Assembly: GCF_023284045.1 (NCBI RefSeq)
Contig: NZ_JAKIKQ010000016.1
Span: 1-64,000, forward strand
Reading direction: 5' to 3'
From: Shewanella kaireitica
GTDB taxonomy: Bacteria; Pseudomonadota; Gammaproteobacteria; Enterobacterales; Shewanellaceae
DNA length: 64,000 bases
This document shows positions 8,586-17,533 of this stretch, one piece after another. The notes under the pieces are model-generated. The model worked only from the letters and a program-made list of their open reading frames with translations, did no database searches and was not told the DNA's origin. Within the stretch, counting starts at the first letter, position 1. Each line of letters starts with the position of its first letter. Position numbers and translations under genes: made by a program.

Positions 8586-8612
8586 AAGGGTGCTAAAATA
8601 GCGCCCTTTTTT
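8586..8612 (+). terminator. Terminator after secB-gpsA
   Basis: AAGGGTGCTA pairs with TAGCGCCCTT (one G-T pair) and is followed by a T-run. Confidence 0.85.
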
Positions 8613-8669
8613 GTGCCTTGTGAAAGCTAGGTGCAGTACAACAAGCTAAGATGATTTAGGAGTAAGCGA

Positions 8670-9854
8670 GTGGAACATCATGACGTTATTATTATCGGAG
8701 CGGGTGCAGCAGGACTTATGTGCGCTGCAACAGCTGGCTACCGTGGTCGTGATGTATTGGTACTCGACAATGCTAAACAAGCCGGTAAGAAAATTCTTAT
8801 CAGTGGTGGCGGTCGTTGTAACTTCACCAATCAAAAAGTAGAGCCTGCGAACTTTCTCTGTAGTAATAGCCATTTTGTAAAGTCAGCATTAGCGCGTTAC
8901 CGCTCAAGCGATTTTATCGAATTAGTTGAGCGTCATGGCATTGAATACCACGAACGCGATCATGGTCAGCTATTCTGTAACGACTCAGCCAAAGAGATTG
9001 TTGCTATGTTGCTTACTGAGTGCGATTGGGCTGGTGCACAAGTCAAGCTGCGGAGTGAGATTAAATCTATCAGTAAAAATGCCGATAGTCAGTTTGAAGT
9101 TCATACCGATAAAGCACAGTACACTTGTGAGTCACTAGTCATTGCGACTGGCGGGTTGTCGATGCCTAAACTGGGCGCGTCACCCTTTGGTTATCATATC
9201 GCTGAGCAATTTGGCCTTAAAGTGTTGCCGACTCATGCGGGCTTGGTGCCTTTTACTTGGCATAGTGATCAGAAACAGCGTTTTGAGCCACTGTCTGGTA
9301 TTGCTGTACCGAGCACTATTACCGCTAAAGATGGTACTCAGTTTAGTGAAGCACTACTTTTTACTCATCGTGGCCTTTCTGGCCCAGCGATTCTCCAGGT
9401 CTCCAATTATTGGAACCCAGGAGAAGCCATCAGCATTAACTTGTTGCCCGGTAAAGATGCCCGAGCAGAGATAAAGCAACTGCTCGATAATAGCCCCAAG
9501 CAAAGTCTGCGTAATGCGCTGGCTTTATGGTTACCAAAGCGTTTAGTTGAAGCATTATTTGATGAAGCTCTGCTCAATAAAGCACTCAATCAATTAGTTC
9601 ATGCCGAACTCGAACAACTTGCGTTGGATCTTGAAGCTTGGTCTATCGTAATGAATGGCACCGAAGGTTACCGCACCGCAGAGGTCACTTTAGGCGGCGT
9701 TGATACTGACGAGCTATCGTCTAAAACCATGGAAGCCAAAAACGTTTCTGGTCTATTTTTTATCGGCGAGGTGATGGATGTAAGCGGCTGGTTGGGAGGT
9801 TTTAACTTCCAATGGGCTTGGAGCTCAGGTGTTGCGGCTGGGCAAGCGGTATAG
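8670..9854 (+). CDS. NAD(P)/FAD-dependent oxidoreductase, YhiN/HI0933 family
   Basis: 394 residues starting at GTG with a TAGGAG ribosome site 7-8 bp upstream. The N-terminal dinucleotide motif DVIIIGAGAAGLMCA, the family block GKKILISGGGRCNFTN, a second nucleotide site VIATGGLSMPKLGASPFGY and the C-terminal GLFFIGEVMDVSGWLGGFNFQWAWSSG define the HI0933/YhiN family of flavoproteins. Its substrate is not known. It is a monocistronic gene bounded by terminators at 8586-8612 and 9881-9912. Confidence 0.9.
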   Translation: MEHHDVIIIGAGAAGLMCAATAGYRGRDVLVLDNAKQAGKKILISGGGRCNFTNQKVEPANFLCSNSHFVKSALARYRSSDFIELVERHGIEYHERDHGQLFCNDSAKEIVAMLLTECDWAGAQVKLRSEIKSISKNADSQFEVHTDKAQYTCESLVIATGGLSMPKLGASPFGYHIAEQFGLKVLPTHAGLVPFTWHSDQKQRFEPLSGIAVPSTITAKDGTQFSEALLFTHRGLSGPAILQVSNYWNPGEAISINLLPGKDARAEIKQLLDNSPKQSLRNALALWLPKRLVEALFDEALLNKALNQLVHAELEQLALDLEAWSIVMNGTEGYRTAEVTLGGVDTDELSSKTMEAKNVSGLFFIGEVMDVSGWLGGFNFQWAWSSGVAAGQAV

Positions 9855-9880
9855 CTTCAGCGCAGAGACAATCAATATAG

Positions 9881-9912
9881 ATAAGGCTTCGCATGACGAA
9901 GCCTTATTTTTT
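9881..9912. terminator. Bidirectional terminator between convergent genes
   Basis: A perfect 11-bp stem, ATAAGGCTTCG/CGAAGCCTTAT, around CATGA is followed by T6. It lies between the plus-strand flavoprotein and the minus-strand TonB receptor. Confidence 0.88.
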
Positions 9913-9934
9913 GCTGTTATTTTAAAAAACTAAC

Positions 9935-12067
9935 CTAGAAAGTATAGCCAATATCTAAGCTAAATGAGCGACCTGGGGCAGGGACTTTTCCTGCTGGTGA
10001 TACGTCTAATCCTCTAAAGAAGTACTCATTATCAAACAGGTTGTTGACTGATAAACCTAGTTTTAGGCTACTATCATTCTGTTTAAATAATTCTGTAGCA
10101 ATGTTGAAGTTAACCAAAGTGTATTCTGGTATTTCACCCGCTGTTCCCGATACGTTTTCTTCAACTGTATTGGCTAAATCGGCAAATGATTCACTGTAGT
10201 AGAAAGCCATTAGCCCTAGGTCAATATCTTTAATGCTGTATAAGGCACTTGCTGATAGTTGATGCTTTGAGGCGAAAGGTAATTGATTACCTGCATATTG
10301 TCCTTCGAGTTGTTCGGTATCTAGGTAGTTATAGGCGCCTGTTAGTGTGAGATCTGGCAATGACATCGGCGAGTAAGTCCCCTCTAACTCAATACCTTGG
10401 TTTTTAGTCTTACCGATATTAACGAACATGCTGATATCTCGGCTGTACTCTGCTTTATTCTCAAAGTCGATTCGGTAAGCTGCCAAGTTTAAGTTGCTGC
10501 GCGCTGTTGGGGTAAAGCGTACACCGGCTTCATAGTTCCACGATAACTCTGGTTCTAATGTTTGCCCTTTAGGCCACAGTTGTGAAATTTGTGGGGTACG
10601 TAGTGAGCGCTGTGCATTGGCATAACCAAACCAAGTGTCGGTGAACTCATAGCCGACAGTAATACCCGGTAGCCACTCCTGCACATGGTTATCTTGGCTA
10701 TAATCTTGTCCGACGTTGGTGAACGTCATGCGTACATCTTCGTAGCGGATCCCCGGCGTAACTGACAGCCTATCATCAAGGAAGCCAATTTTATCGCTGA
10801 TGTAATATGCCATCGCATTGGTATCCATCTGCCAGTCACGAGGACGGACAGCGACTTGAGTTGTGTTGTCGATTTGGTTAAGTTGGTAGCTAATATCTTC
10901 GTTAACATAACGTACCCCTGCGATGATGTGCTGGGAAATATCGCCATCGAGCAGCAAACTGGCTTTGGGTTCAATGCCGAAAACAGCGAATTCACGCGGG
11001 GAATTACGTAAGTGTGTTGCGTCTTGAGTGGTGTCTGCCCAATGTGAGCCTAAGTCACCGTCAGTGTCGCTATTTTTGTTATAGAAGTCCCATTGAAAAT
11101 TACGCTTACTTTTATTGCCAAACACGGTTAGGTCAAGTTCACCGTAGTCAATGGTTTTTGAGTCATCAAGTACGTGGTTGTAGTTGACCGAAATGCGTTT
11201 GGTATCTGCTTTAAACTCATCATTAGGGCGTAATGACTGATTGCGGTCTTCATCGTATGCCACTGAGTTCAGCGCGCCGGGAAGTTCGGAAAAAGCATCG
11301 TAATATTGCAGTGTAGCATCGAGGCTATTTTGTTCATCGATGTTCCAGACTGTTTTTAACATGACGTTAGTCACGTCAGTATCTGAGTGGTCTCTAAAAG
11401 ATTCGCCTTTGATAAGGTTAGCGTCTAAACGCATAGAGAAATCTTGGTTAACAGCGCCACCAGTGCTGATATTAGTGTCATACAGGTTGCGACTATCACC
11501 AAAGAAGGTGATGCGCTCATTAAGGTTAGTTTGCCAATCTTCTGAGATAGGCTTTGATACTAAGTTAATGACACCACCAACGTTGTTGGGGCCATATTGA
11601 ATTGAAGCGCCGCCACGAGCAACATCAATCCTATCAATCATAAACAGCGTTGCTGGGAATAATGATTGACCTGTATGACCGTACGGAGCAAGAGTCATCG
11701 GGATGCCATCCAGCAAGATCTGTGCATAACCACTACGACTGCTATCTAAGCCGCGTACTGAGATATTGGGTAATACACCTGTACCAGTTTCATCTTTAAT
11801 TTTTAGCCCGGGTACTTGTTGCAGTGCGGTATCAATGGAGCGCACTGCTGTGCGCTCTAATTGCTCTTGAGTGATGATAGAGCGGTTACCGGTGTAGGTC
11901 TTTAGATCGGCAACTTCTGAGTCACCCAGTAAACTACCTGTGACGACAATGACTTCTGTTGCTTGCTTTTTTTCACTTGCCTCAGCAAAGACAGTCGAGC
12001 AGTACAAGCTGCTTGAGATAGCGACTGCAATCGTGCTCAAGTTGAATAATTTTTTGCGGTTTAACAT
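9935..12067 (-). CDS. TonB-dependent ferric siderophore/dicitrate receptor, FecA-like
   Basis: A 710-residue outer-membrane receptor. A signal peptide ends near STVFAEASE, a TonB box-like TEVIVVTG follows, then a plug domain (IDTALQQVPGLKIKDETGTGVLPNISVRGLDSSRSG ends around residue 110) and a 22-strand barrel finishing in a terminal aromatic motif (SLDIGYTF). The plug resembles FecA-type iron receptors. An AGGGAAA ribosome site precedes ATG at 12067. A Fur-box-like site upstream supports iron regulation, but the ligand cannot be fixed from sequence alone. No fecI/fecR pair is next to it, and there is no N-terminal signalling extension. Confidence 0.88.
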   Translation of the reverse strand: MLNRKKLFNLSTIAVAISSSLYCSTVFAEASEKKQATEVIVVTGSLLGDSEVADLKTYTGNRSIITQEQLERTAVRSIDTALQQVPGLKIKDETGTGVLPNISVRGLDSSRSGYAQILLDGIPMTLAPYGHTGQSLFPATLFMIDRIDVARGGASIQYGPNNVGGVINLVSKPISEDWQTNLNERITFFGDSRNLYDTNISTGGAVNQDFSMRLDANLIKGESFRDHSDTDVTNVMLKTVWNIDEQNSLDATLQYYDAFSELPGALNSVAYDEDRNQSLRPNDEFKADTKRISVNYNHVLDDSKTIDYGELDLTVFGNKSKRNFQWDFYNKNSDTDGDLGSHWADTTQDATHLRNSPREFAVFGIEPKASLLLDGDISQHIIAGVRYVNEDISYQLNQIDNTTQVAVRPRDWQMDTNAMAYYISDKIGFLDDRLSVTPGIRYEDVRMTFTNVGQDYSQDNHVQEWLPGITVGYEFTDTWFGYANAQRSLRTPQISQLWPKGQTLEPELSWNYEAGVRFTPTARSNLNLAAYRIDFENKAEYSRDISMFVNIGKTKNQGIELEGTYSPMSLPDLTLTGAYNYLDTEQLEGQYAGNQLPFASKHQLSASALYSIKDIDLGLMAFYYSESFADLANTVEENVSGTAGEIPEYTLVNFNIATELFKQNDSSLKLGLSVNNLFDNEYFFRGLDVSPAGKVPAPGRSFSLDIGYTF

Positions 12068-12243
12068 ATGTTTCCCTACGTTTTACTTGGTATTTTTGAG
12101 TTACTTGAATATGTGGAAGAGTGCTCTGCGGTCCTCATAGAGTAAGCGGCTAAACGCTCTGTGTTGAACTGTAAGTCTGTTTAAAAGTTAACTTTTTGAA
12201 CGTTGGTGTGGCAGTCACTCTTATTGCGGGTTTAACTGAGGAT

Positions 12244-12262
12244 GGTAATTATTATCATTTGC
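12244..12262. promoter_or_regulatory. Fur-box-like site upstream of the TonB receptor
   Basis: GGTAATTATTATCATTTGC matches the 19-bp Fur consensus GATAATGATAATCATTATC at 14 positions. It lies ~177 bp upstream of the receptor start and ~45 bp before the first codon of the decayed DMT gene, so it could serve either. Iron repression of the receptor is the likelier role (inference). Confidence 0.55.
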
Positions 12263-12305
12263 GTGGTCGTGATCAAGTGGTTTACTTGTAAAGGTTAGGT
12301 AATCA

Positions 12306-12869
12306 ATGTCACCCAGAAAAATATTATTATTTATTAGTGTATTACCGTTTTTATTTGGGTTTAATGTGATTATTGAATAATGGTGTAAATAACCCTTTCA
12401 GCTGATTTATAACGTTTTACTTTTAATATAAGGCTACTCGGGAGAAGACCATGCTTTAATCCCTCTACCTCTTCTGCAGTGCAGCCTAAAGACTCGAAAA
12501 AGTCGGTATGTACCTCGGATAGATCCCTTTCAAACTCTATATGCCACTTATGTATGGCTTACTCATCCATACCAGACACTTTAAGAGTATTGACCCACTG
12601 CTCTTTATTCATGGTTTTAGCGGTTCTGATTAGCGAGTTATGACCGAGTAGTTTAACCACGTGTTGCTGCTGGTGGGAGGGATCTCATCGTTAGCGCAGT
12701 GGATTGGGGTGAGCCCTACAAGTATGGTGAGGCTAATGTGATTGCCAATGTTGAGTACAGCAAAATTATCAGCTCACTCATTTTTGGCTATTTTCTGTTT
12801 AATGAAATGCCTAATAGCATCGCGTTGGTTGGTGTTGTACTGGTCATTTTAAGTGCCTTTTTGCCATAG
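12306..12869 (+). pseudogene. Decayed EamA/DMT-family transporter
   Basis: Two plus-strand fragments look like the ends of one drug/metabolite transporter. The first (12306-12380) has a ribosome-site-like AGGTTAGG and encodes MSPRKILLFISVLPFLFG before an early stop, which resembles an EamA N-terminal helix. The second (12684-12869) encodes KYGEANVIANVEYSKIISSL, then FGYFLFNEMPNSIALVG and VVLVILSAFLP before the stop, the typical last two helices of an EamA domain. The C-terminal fragment is clear; linking the N-terminal one to it is inference. The central ~300 bp has been replaced by unrelated sequence. Confidence 0.55.
12430..12612 (-). pseudogene. Relict of a small WH-x-EFE domain ORF (MerR-associated type)
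   Basis: Reading the minus strand from ATG at 12612 gives MNKEQWVNTLKVSGMDE, an in-frame TAA, then IHKWHIEFERDLSEVHTDFF and ESLGCTAEEVEGLKHGLL. The pattern WHxEFE...HxDF...LG...EE resembles a small domain linked with MerR-type regulators, and it aligns with residues 109-140 of the MerR-methyltransferase protein at 50439-51608 (WHTSLDKLAPDAHLDWLTKQ). The internal stop makes this a broken gene. It sits between the two DMT fragments. Confidence 0.4.
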
Positions 12870-12917
12870 CTAACAAAGCGGCACTAGTGAATGAGTCTAG
12901 AGTCGAGATTGATTTGA

Positions 12918-14090
12918 TTACTGTTGCTTAGTATCCGTTTTATGTTGCTGCCAATAGGGTTTTATCCATTGCCAAACTAGTGCTTGGTGTTGCCTAATCG
13001 GACTTTCGCCAAGTGTGGCACTGGGTCCTGGTTCAAAATAAGGGCTGGTCAGTGATTTTTGCAGTTGTTCACAAATATAGATGTCTTCTTGCATGAAATC
13101 GCCTGAGCCTAGAGGATGGCTGCTGTCATATTGAGGTTGGCTAGCCTTGGTTTTTTGCCTCCAGTAATTTGCAGACCTCATTCCTTGTTTTAGGTATTCA
13201 AGGTTACTGCAGTTTTTCACTTTGGTGCGCACAACCACCTTAGTCTTATCTACCGCACAAGGGATGATATGAAACACAGACCAGCTGCATTCGGTTGCTG
13301 CTAAGCCTATGGCCGGAAATAGCATAGGCACCCAAGTGCCTCTCTTTTCCTCTTGAGCATGATCAATCAGCGGTAGTGGAGCATTTTTAGCGAGATCTAC
13401 AGCATAGTCTTGGGTTAATGGTTCCCAAAAACGAAAGTGATGACCAACAAAAGCAAATTCTGCTTTTTTATGGTCGTACATATTTAAACTGCCGGAATGG
13501 AGCTGTGCTAAATGGTAGTGGTCGATATAATTATCAACCACGATTTTCCAGTTGGCATTGATCTCCTCGATTTGTAAATCATCTTTGGATTCCACCAGAG
13601 ACTCAACGTCATGTGGGCCTAAATACTGACTAAAAGGCCCGAACCACTGCTCAATCGATATGGCTTCAATATCGGGATGAACCCAGAGCATGCCGCTAAA
13701 TATTGCCACTTTGGCTTTTTTTAGGCCAAGACAAGACTTGTCTATATCGGCAAATTCGCTGCGTTGCTTGGGCAGTGACAGCAAGTTACCTTCTAGATCA
13801 TAACTCCAATCATGATAGGGGCAGGTTAATTTGCTTTTAAGCTGCCCTTTGCCATCTACTAAACGGGTGCCTCTATGGCGGCACATATTGTGAAATGCGG
13901 CGAGCTGCCCTTGGTTGTTCATTATCAGCAGTATATTGTTTAGGCCTGCTTGCACAGTGATATAGTCACCCACTTCGACGATATCTTCGACTAAGCCTGC
14001 TAATGCCCAAGTATTGGAAAATATATGCTGCATTTCAAGTTTAAAGAATGCCTGATCGGTATAGGCTTCTTTTGGGAGTGTGTCATTCAT
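12918..14090 (-). CDS. Rieske non-heme iron ring-hydroxylating oxygenase, large subunit
   Basis: 390 residues from ATG at 14090, which has AAGGTGATGCA in front; an upstream in-frame start would overlap the preceding gene. The Rieske [2Fe-2S] ligands are C70-x-H72 and C90-xx-H93 with the canonical 17-residue spacing. The mononuclear iron motif reads DNYIDHYHLAQLH. The family oxidises or demethylates organic substrates with electrons from a ferredoxin/reductase, none of which is encoded nearby. It is the last gene of a unit with the beta-propeller di-heme lipoprotein and a small membrane protein, under a TetR-type palindrome. The substrate is unknown. Confidence 0.87.
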   Translation of the reverse strand: MNDTLPKEAYTDQAFFKLEMQHIFSNTWALAGLVEDIVEVGDYITVQAGLNNILLIMNNQGQLAAFHNMCRHRGTRLVDGKGQLKSKLTCPYHDWSYDLEGNLLSLPKQRSEFADIDKSCLGLKKAKVAIFSGMLWVHPDIEAISIEQWFGPFSQYLGPHDVESLVESKDDLQIEEINANWKIVVDNYIDHYHLAQLHSGSLNMYDHKKAEFAFVGHHFRFWEPLTQDYAVDLAKNAPLPLIDHAQEEKRGTWVPMLFPAIGLAATECSWSVFHIIPCAVDKTKVVVRTKVKNCSNLEYLKQGMRSANYWRQKTKASQPQYDSSHPLGSGDFMQEDIYICEQLQKSLTSPYFEPGPSATLGESPIRQHQALVWQWIKPYWQQHKTDTKQQ

Positions 14091-14107
14091 TGCATCACCT
14101 TGTTTCA

Positions 14108-14308
14108 CTATACATATGGCCAATTGGGATAGATAAAGCAGCTTGCTGCGACTAAGCTCCAAATCAACATGGTTAACCAGTACATTGCAGGCTCTGTTCG
14201 ACGTTCATACGACTGCCAGATGTAGGCTTTTCCTGTGACTAAATCCATTAATAGCCACAGTACTAATACGATTCCTAGCCAATAGGCCCAAGGTAATGAA
14301 AGCCACAT
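14108..14308 (-). CDS. Small hydrophobic membrane protein of the oxygenase operon
   Basis: 66 residues from ATG at 14308, chosen because GAGGAG lies 7-8 bp upstream. Two hydrophobic stretches (WAYWLGIVLVLWLLMDLV and MYWLTMLIWSLVAASCFI) flank a charged middle (YIWQSYERRTEP), so it probably spans the inner membrane twice. I do not recognise a family. It lies 1 bp after the di-heme lipoprotein gene and 17 bp before the Rieske gene, which argues for a shared role, perhaps in membrane attachment or electron delivery (inference). Confidence 0.7.
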   Translation of the reverse strand: MWLSLPWAYWLGIVLVLWLLMDLVTGKAYIWQSYERRTEPAMYWLTMLIWSLVAASCFIYPNWPYV

Positions 14309-14309
14309 G

Positions 14310-17300
14310 TTATTTCTCCTCATCAGCATTTAAAATGCTATTTAAATCGCGGTCTAGCGCAGATTGCCAACCTTTGCCAGGCACGGTACAAGTATAGGTG
14401 ATGGTATTATTCGCCTCTTTAGCGAGAGCCACCATCTGCTCAGGAGTGAGCATAGGGTCTTGAGCTGCATCGCTGCGGTAATGTTTGCTTATGGGGTCAA
14501 ACAGGTAGCCTCGTGCGGCACTGTTTATCGAGCCAAGGGCGATTAAATCGCACTCGGTGACTTCACCACCTAAAATTTTCGATATGAAGGGAGTCGCGGC
14601 GCGTTGTTCAAATAGTTTAATGCGCTTTTCAACTTCAGGAATCGATAATGCCGATAGGGTGATTTGTTGCCCTACAATGGGGGCTAAATCGTTATCAAAC
14701 TCCATCATGTAATCGACGAGCCCTTGACGCACCGACTCATTTGGAATGCCTATCTCACCTAGATTAAAGTGACAGCCGTATCGCTCATCAGCTCCGTCTG
14801 GGCAACCTATTTCTCCATTATCAAATACGCCTCCTTTTAAGAAGTTGAGCAGCTGATCGGTTGCACCGTCATGAAGAAAACCAAAACCTCGGATCTGCTT
14901 GCCTTGATGCTCTTTGGTGTGTGAAGGTAAAAAACCTTCTCTATCGGGCAAGCCAAACATACCGACTCGGGTATAGAGGTTTCTAAGTTGTGGTACTTTT
15001 AGTATTTGAATTTCACCTCCGTGGGCTATTTCGCCTCTGCTGCCGTAAAAACCTTGGCTGGCATCAACACCATGGCAGCCTTCACAGTTAACGCCATCAA
15101 CACTGTCACCATTTAATGGGGTGTCAGTTGCTGCGCCGTCAGCCCTACGTTCGCCATGAAAAAATAGCGAGCCACGCATTGCTGAAGCAGAAATTGAGTT
15201 ATCAAGCCCTCTAATTGGGTTAGGTGGTAGTGCAACTTTAAGCATGAAATCAGCAAATTGATCTATCTCTTGCTCTAACGCTAATACTTGAGCTGATTTT
15301 TGGGTGGCATTGGCAGATCGGGGCAGGTCAATGTCTAGGCCTAATAACCCTTCAAAGGCGACAATGAAGTTCTTGAATGACGTTTTCTCATCAAGAGATT
15401 GAGCGGTATCTGTGCCAAAATAACCAACAGAGCGGTCGCCTCGCCAGTGCATGTGACCATGGTTGTGCATACCTCTTAAAGTCTGTGTTGCCATCGGGCC
15501 TTTCATCGAGGCAAATGTCCTCTTATCACCATTGCCATTAATTATCTCTAGCAACTGACAGCTCTCATCTTCAGTGCCCACAAGTACGCAGCCTAGCTCC
15601 GAAAGGTTTTCGGTCGGAAAGGGTTGTGGGTTAATGCCATTTGACGCATCTGGGTTACCTAAATTCCAGCTTAAGTGATCGGTATCGCCGAATATGTGGC
15701 AACTAGCACAAGATGATTCACCATTAGAAGATGAGCGATTGGCATCGTAAAGTAGCGAACGCCCTGCACTGAAGCTTGTAGGTTCTAGTGTGGCTAATGT
15801 TATTCGTTGCTTTTCGGTGCCGGTGCTGAGGTCAATATTAACCAAACTGTTATCAAAACGAGTAAATACATACAGTGATTGCTTGGTATCATCCAATAAT
15901 AATCCCACAGGGCCGCCATCAACTGATAGATATGATTGGCTTGCCAAGGCTGGATTAAACTCTTCGGCTTCATTGTCCCAATAAGCATCTTGCTCTAGTT
16001 GCACTGTGGGTATTACCGCAACCTTGTTACTACCGATTACGGCGCTGTAGAGTGTTTTACCGTCTGCAGAAACTGCAAGCTGTGTTGGGGTTGAGAGTGA
16101 ATGCTGCTTAATCGTTGCATTGCCTTTTAAGTCGGCGTAATTGATATGCCTATTGAGGTGACGCGGCTTAACGGTGCCGCTGCTTGGGGAGAGAACGCTA
16201 ATGCGGCTTTGGGCAATATTACCTTGTACTGTTGAGCCTGCAAATAATCCAGGCCCTTCAAATCGAGTGGCATTATTTGCCTCGGTATTTGAAACGTAAA
16301 CCTGGCCTGATTTAGGGTTAATCGCCAGATTGAATAGTGTGGTGCCTACATGGGCAAACGCAGTTTGTTTGGTTAAGCTACTACTATCAATCGCAAATAC
16401 ATCAAGGTCGGGCAGGGTAAAGCGGATGCCATTGGAGAAGTTACGCCCTTTGCTATCGAGCCATTGACCTGTCCTATTATCATATTGAACAATCATACTG
16501 GTCCAAGGTTGATATTCACCATCTACATTAACGCTTGGTTCCGTGCGTCCGCCGGGCAAGTAACCATCATCTAAACCATTTGGGCTGCTGATCTCATCGA
16601 GCACCTTGCACGGATAAGCGCCATATTGATCATCTTCAAAGCCGTAGCACATGACTGCTTCATGTACGGCAGTTGTTTGATTCCCGGAATTGAATACGCC
16701 TGCATAGACACGAGACTCATCGGGCGTAACAGCTAAGCCACGCAGGGTATCACCAAAAAGAGAGACTATTTTAATCGGTTTGCCACCTAAGCTCGCGCCT
16801 AGGTTATTGCTATCAAATACCCAAATATCAGCTCGGCCGACACCAGCCTCATGTAATAGTGGATCGCCTGCGCCATCAACTGATGCTAAAGCCGGGTTCA
16901 TTCTTTGTTGGCCACGATGCGCAGTGGTGATGAAGGCTTTATCTTTAGCAAAAACAATATCTCTGGGCTCATCGCCAACCAACAATGTACGATTTACTTT
17001 TGCGACATCAGCGCTGATATCAATCAGGCTAATAGAGTCTGACAGGTGGTTTACCACCCATGCCATGTTGTCCTTTATTGCCACGGCAACAGGCTCCAGC
17101 CCAACATTAATACTCTGTTTATGAGTCACATGGCCATCAGCTGCGATATCAAAGAGTTCGACACTGTTATTCGAGGTGTTGGTCAGTAGTAATTGTTTAC
17201 CGTTGGCTGTTTGGGCGATGGGTCTGACTGGGCCTGACTCAAATCCAATGAAATCCGCTTTTGGTTGCGGTGGCTTGACACTAACGGGCGGTGTTACCAC

Positions 17301-17399
17301 CGCTGGTGGGACAACATGGTCAATATTATCTTTGCTGGAGCTACCACCGCAGCCCTGTAGCAAGGCGAGTAACACTGTAGCGGAAATGACTTTTTTCAT
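14310..17399 (-). CDS. Lipoprotein with YVTN beta-propeller and di-heme cytochrome c peroxidase-like domain
   Basis: 1029 residues. The lipobox LLALLQGC puts the lipidated cysteine at residue 17. Residues ~50-540 carry propeller-type repeats (GKQLLLTNTSNNSVELFDI, NMAWVVNHLSDSISLIDI, GKTLYSAVIGSNKVAVI). Two haem c sites follow, C564-ASCH568 and C772-EGCH776, in a region resembling di-heme peroxidase/MauG proteins. It is probably exported and anchored to a membrane facing the periplasm or outside. It heads the minus-strand operon with the small membrane protein and the Rieske oxygenase. Its promoter region holds two copies of the 21-bp palindrome. Enzymatic role unknown. Confidence 0.85.
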   Translation of the reverse strand: MKKVISATVLLALLQGCGGSSSKDNIDHVVPPAVVTPPVSVKPPQPKADFIGFESGPVRPIAQTANGKQLLLTNTSNNSVELFDIAADGHVTHKQSINVGLEPVAVAIKDNMAWVVNHLSDSISLIDISADVAKVNRTLLVGDEPRDIVFAKDKAFITTAHRGQQRMNPALASVDGAGDPLLHEAGVGRADIWVFDSNNLGASLGGKPIKIVSLFGDTLRGLAVTPDESRVYAGVFNSGNQTTAVHEAVMCYGFEDDQYGAYPCKVLDEISSPNGLDDGYLPGGRTEPSVNVDGEYQPWTSMIVQYDNRTGQWLDSKGRNFSNGIRFTLPDLDVFAIDSSSLTKQTAFAHVGTTLFNLAINPKSGQVYVSNTEANNATRFEGPGLFAGSTVQGNIAQSRISVLSPSSGTVKPRHLNRHINYADLKGNATIKQHSLSTPTQLAVSADGKTLYSAVIGSNKVAVIPTVQLEQDAYWDNEAEEFNPALASQSYLSVDGGPVGLLLDDTKQSLYVFTRFDNSLVNIDLSTGTEKQRITLATLEPTSFSAGRSLLYDANRSSSNGESSCASCHIFGDTDHLSWNLGNPDASNGINPQPFPTENLSELGCVLVGTEDESCQLLEIINGNGDKRTFASMKGPMATQTLRGMHNHGHMHWRGDRSVGYFGTDTAQSLDEKTSFKNFIVAFEGLLGLDIDLPRSANATQKSAQVLALEQEIDQFADFMLKVALPPNPIRGLDNSISASAMRGSLFFHGERRADGAATDTPLNGDSVDGVNCEGCHGVDASQGFYGSRGEIAHGGEIQILKVPQLRNLYTRVGMFGLPDREGFLPSHTKEHQGKQIRGFGFLHDGATDQLLNFLKGGVFDNGEIGCPDGADERYGCHFNLGEIGIPNESVRQGLVDYMMEFDNDLAPIVGQQITLSALSIPEVEKRIKLFEQRAATPFISKILGGEVTECDLIALGSINSAARGYLFDPISKHYRSDAAQDPMLTPEQMVALAKEANNTITYTCTVPGKGWQSALDRDLNSILNADEEK

Positions 17400-17423
17400 G
17401 TTTTGTCCCTAATCAATGTTAGT

Positions 17424-17444
17424 AAATTGTCTTCTTGACAATTT
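17424..17444. promoter_or_regulatory. TetR-type operator, copy 1
   Basis: AAATTGTC-TTCTT-GACAATTT is a perfect 8-bp inverted repeat with a 5-bp spacer, 25 bp upstream of the di-heme lipoprotein start. The same arms recur at 17467-17487 and 18119-18139. Confidence 0.8.
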
Positions 17445-17466
17445 ATATCCTACACTGCTTGAATTT

Positions 17467-17487
17467 AAATTGTCAACGTGACAATTA
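17467..17487. promoter_or_regulatory. TetR-type operator, copy 2
   Basis: AAATTGTC-AACGT-GACAATTA has the same arms with one end mismatch, 46 bp before the tetR start and 22 bp from copy 1. Its position suits autoregulation of the TetR gene. Confidence 0.78.
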
Positions 17488-17533
17488 AATCGGTTTTGTT
17501 ATAGTGGCTATTCTATTTTTGGGAGGAGGCTCT

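Noticed and set aside
10726..10995. Minus-strand ORF within the TonB receptor gene
   Set aside because: Lies in another frame of a clear gene with no family resemblance.
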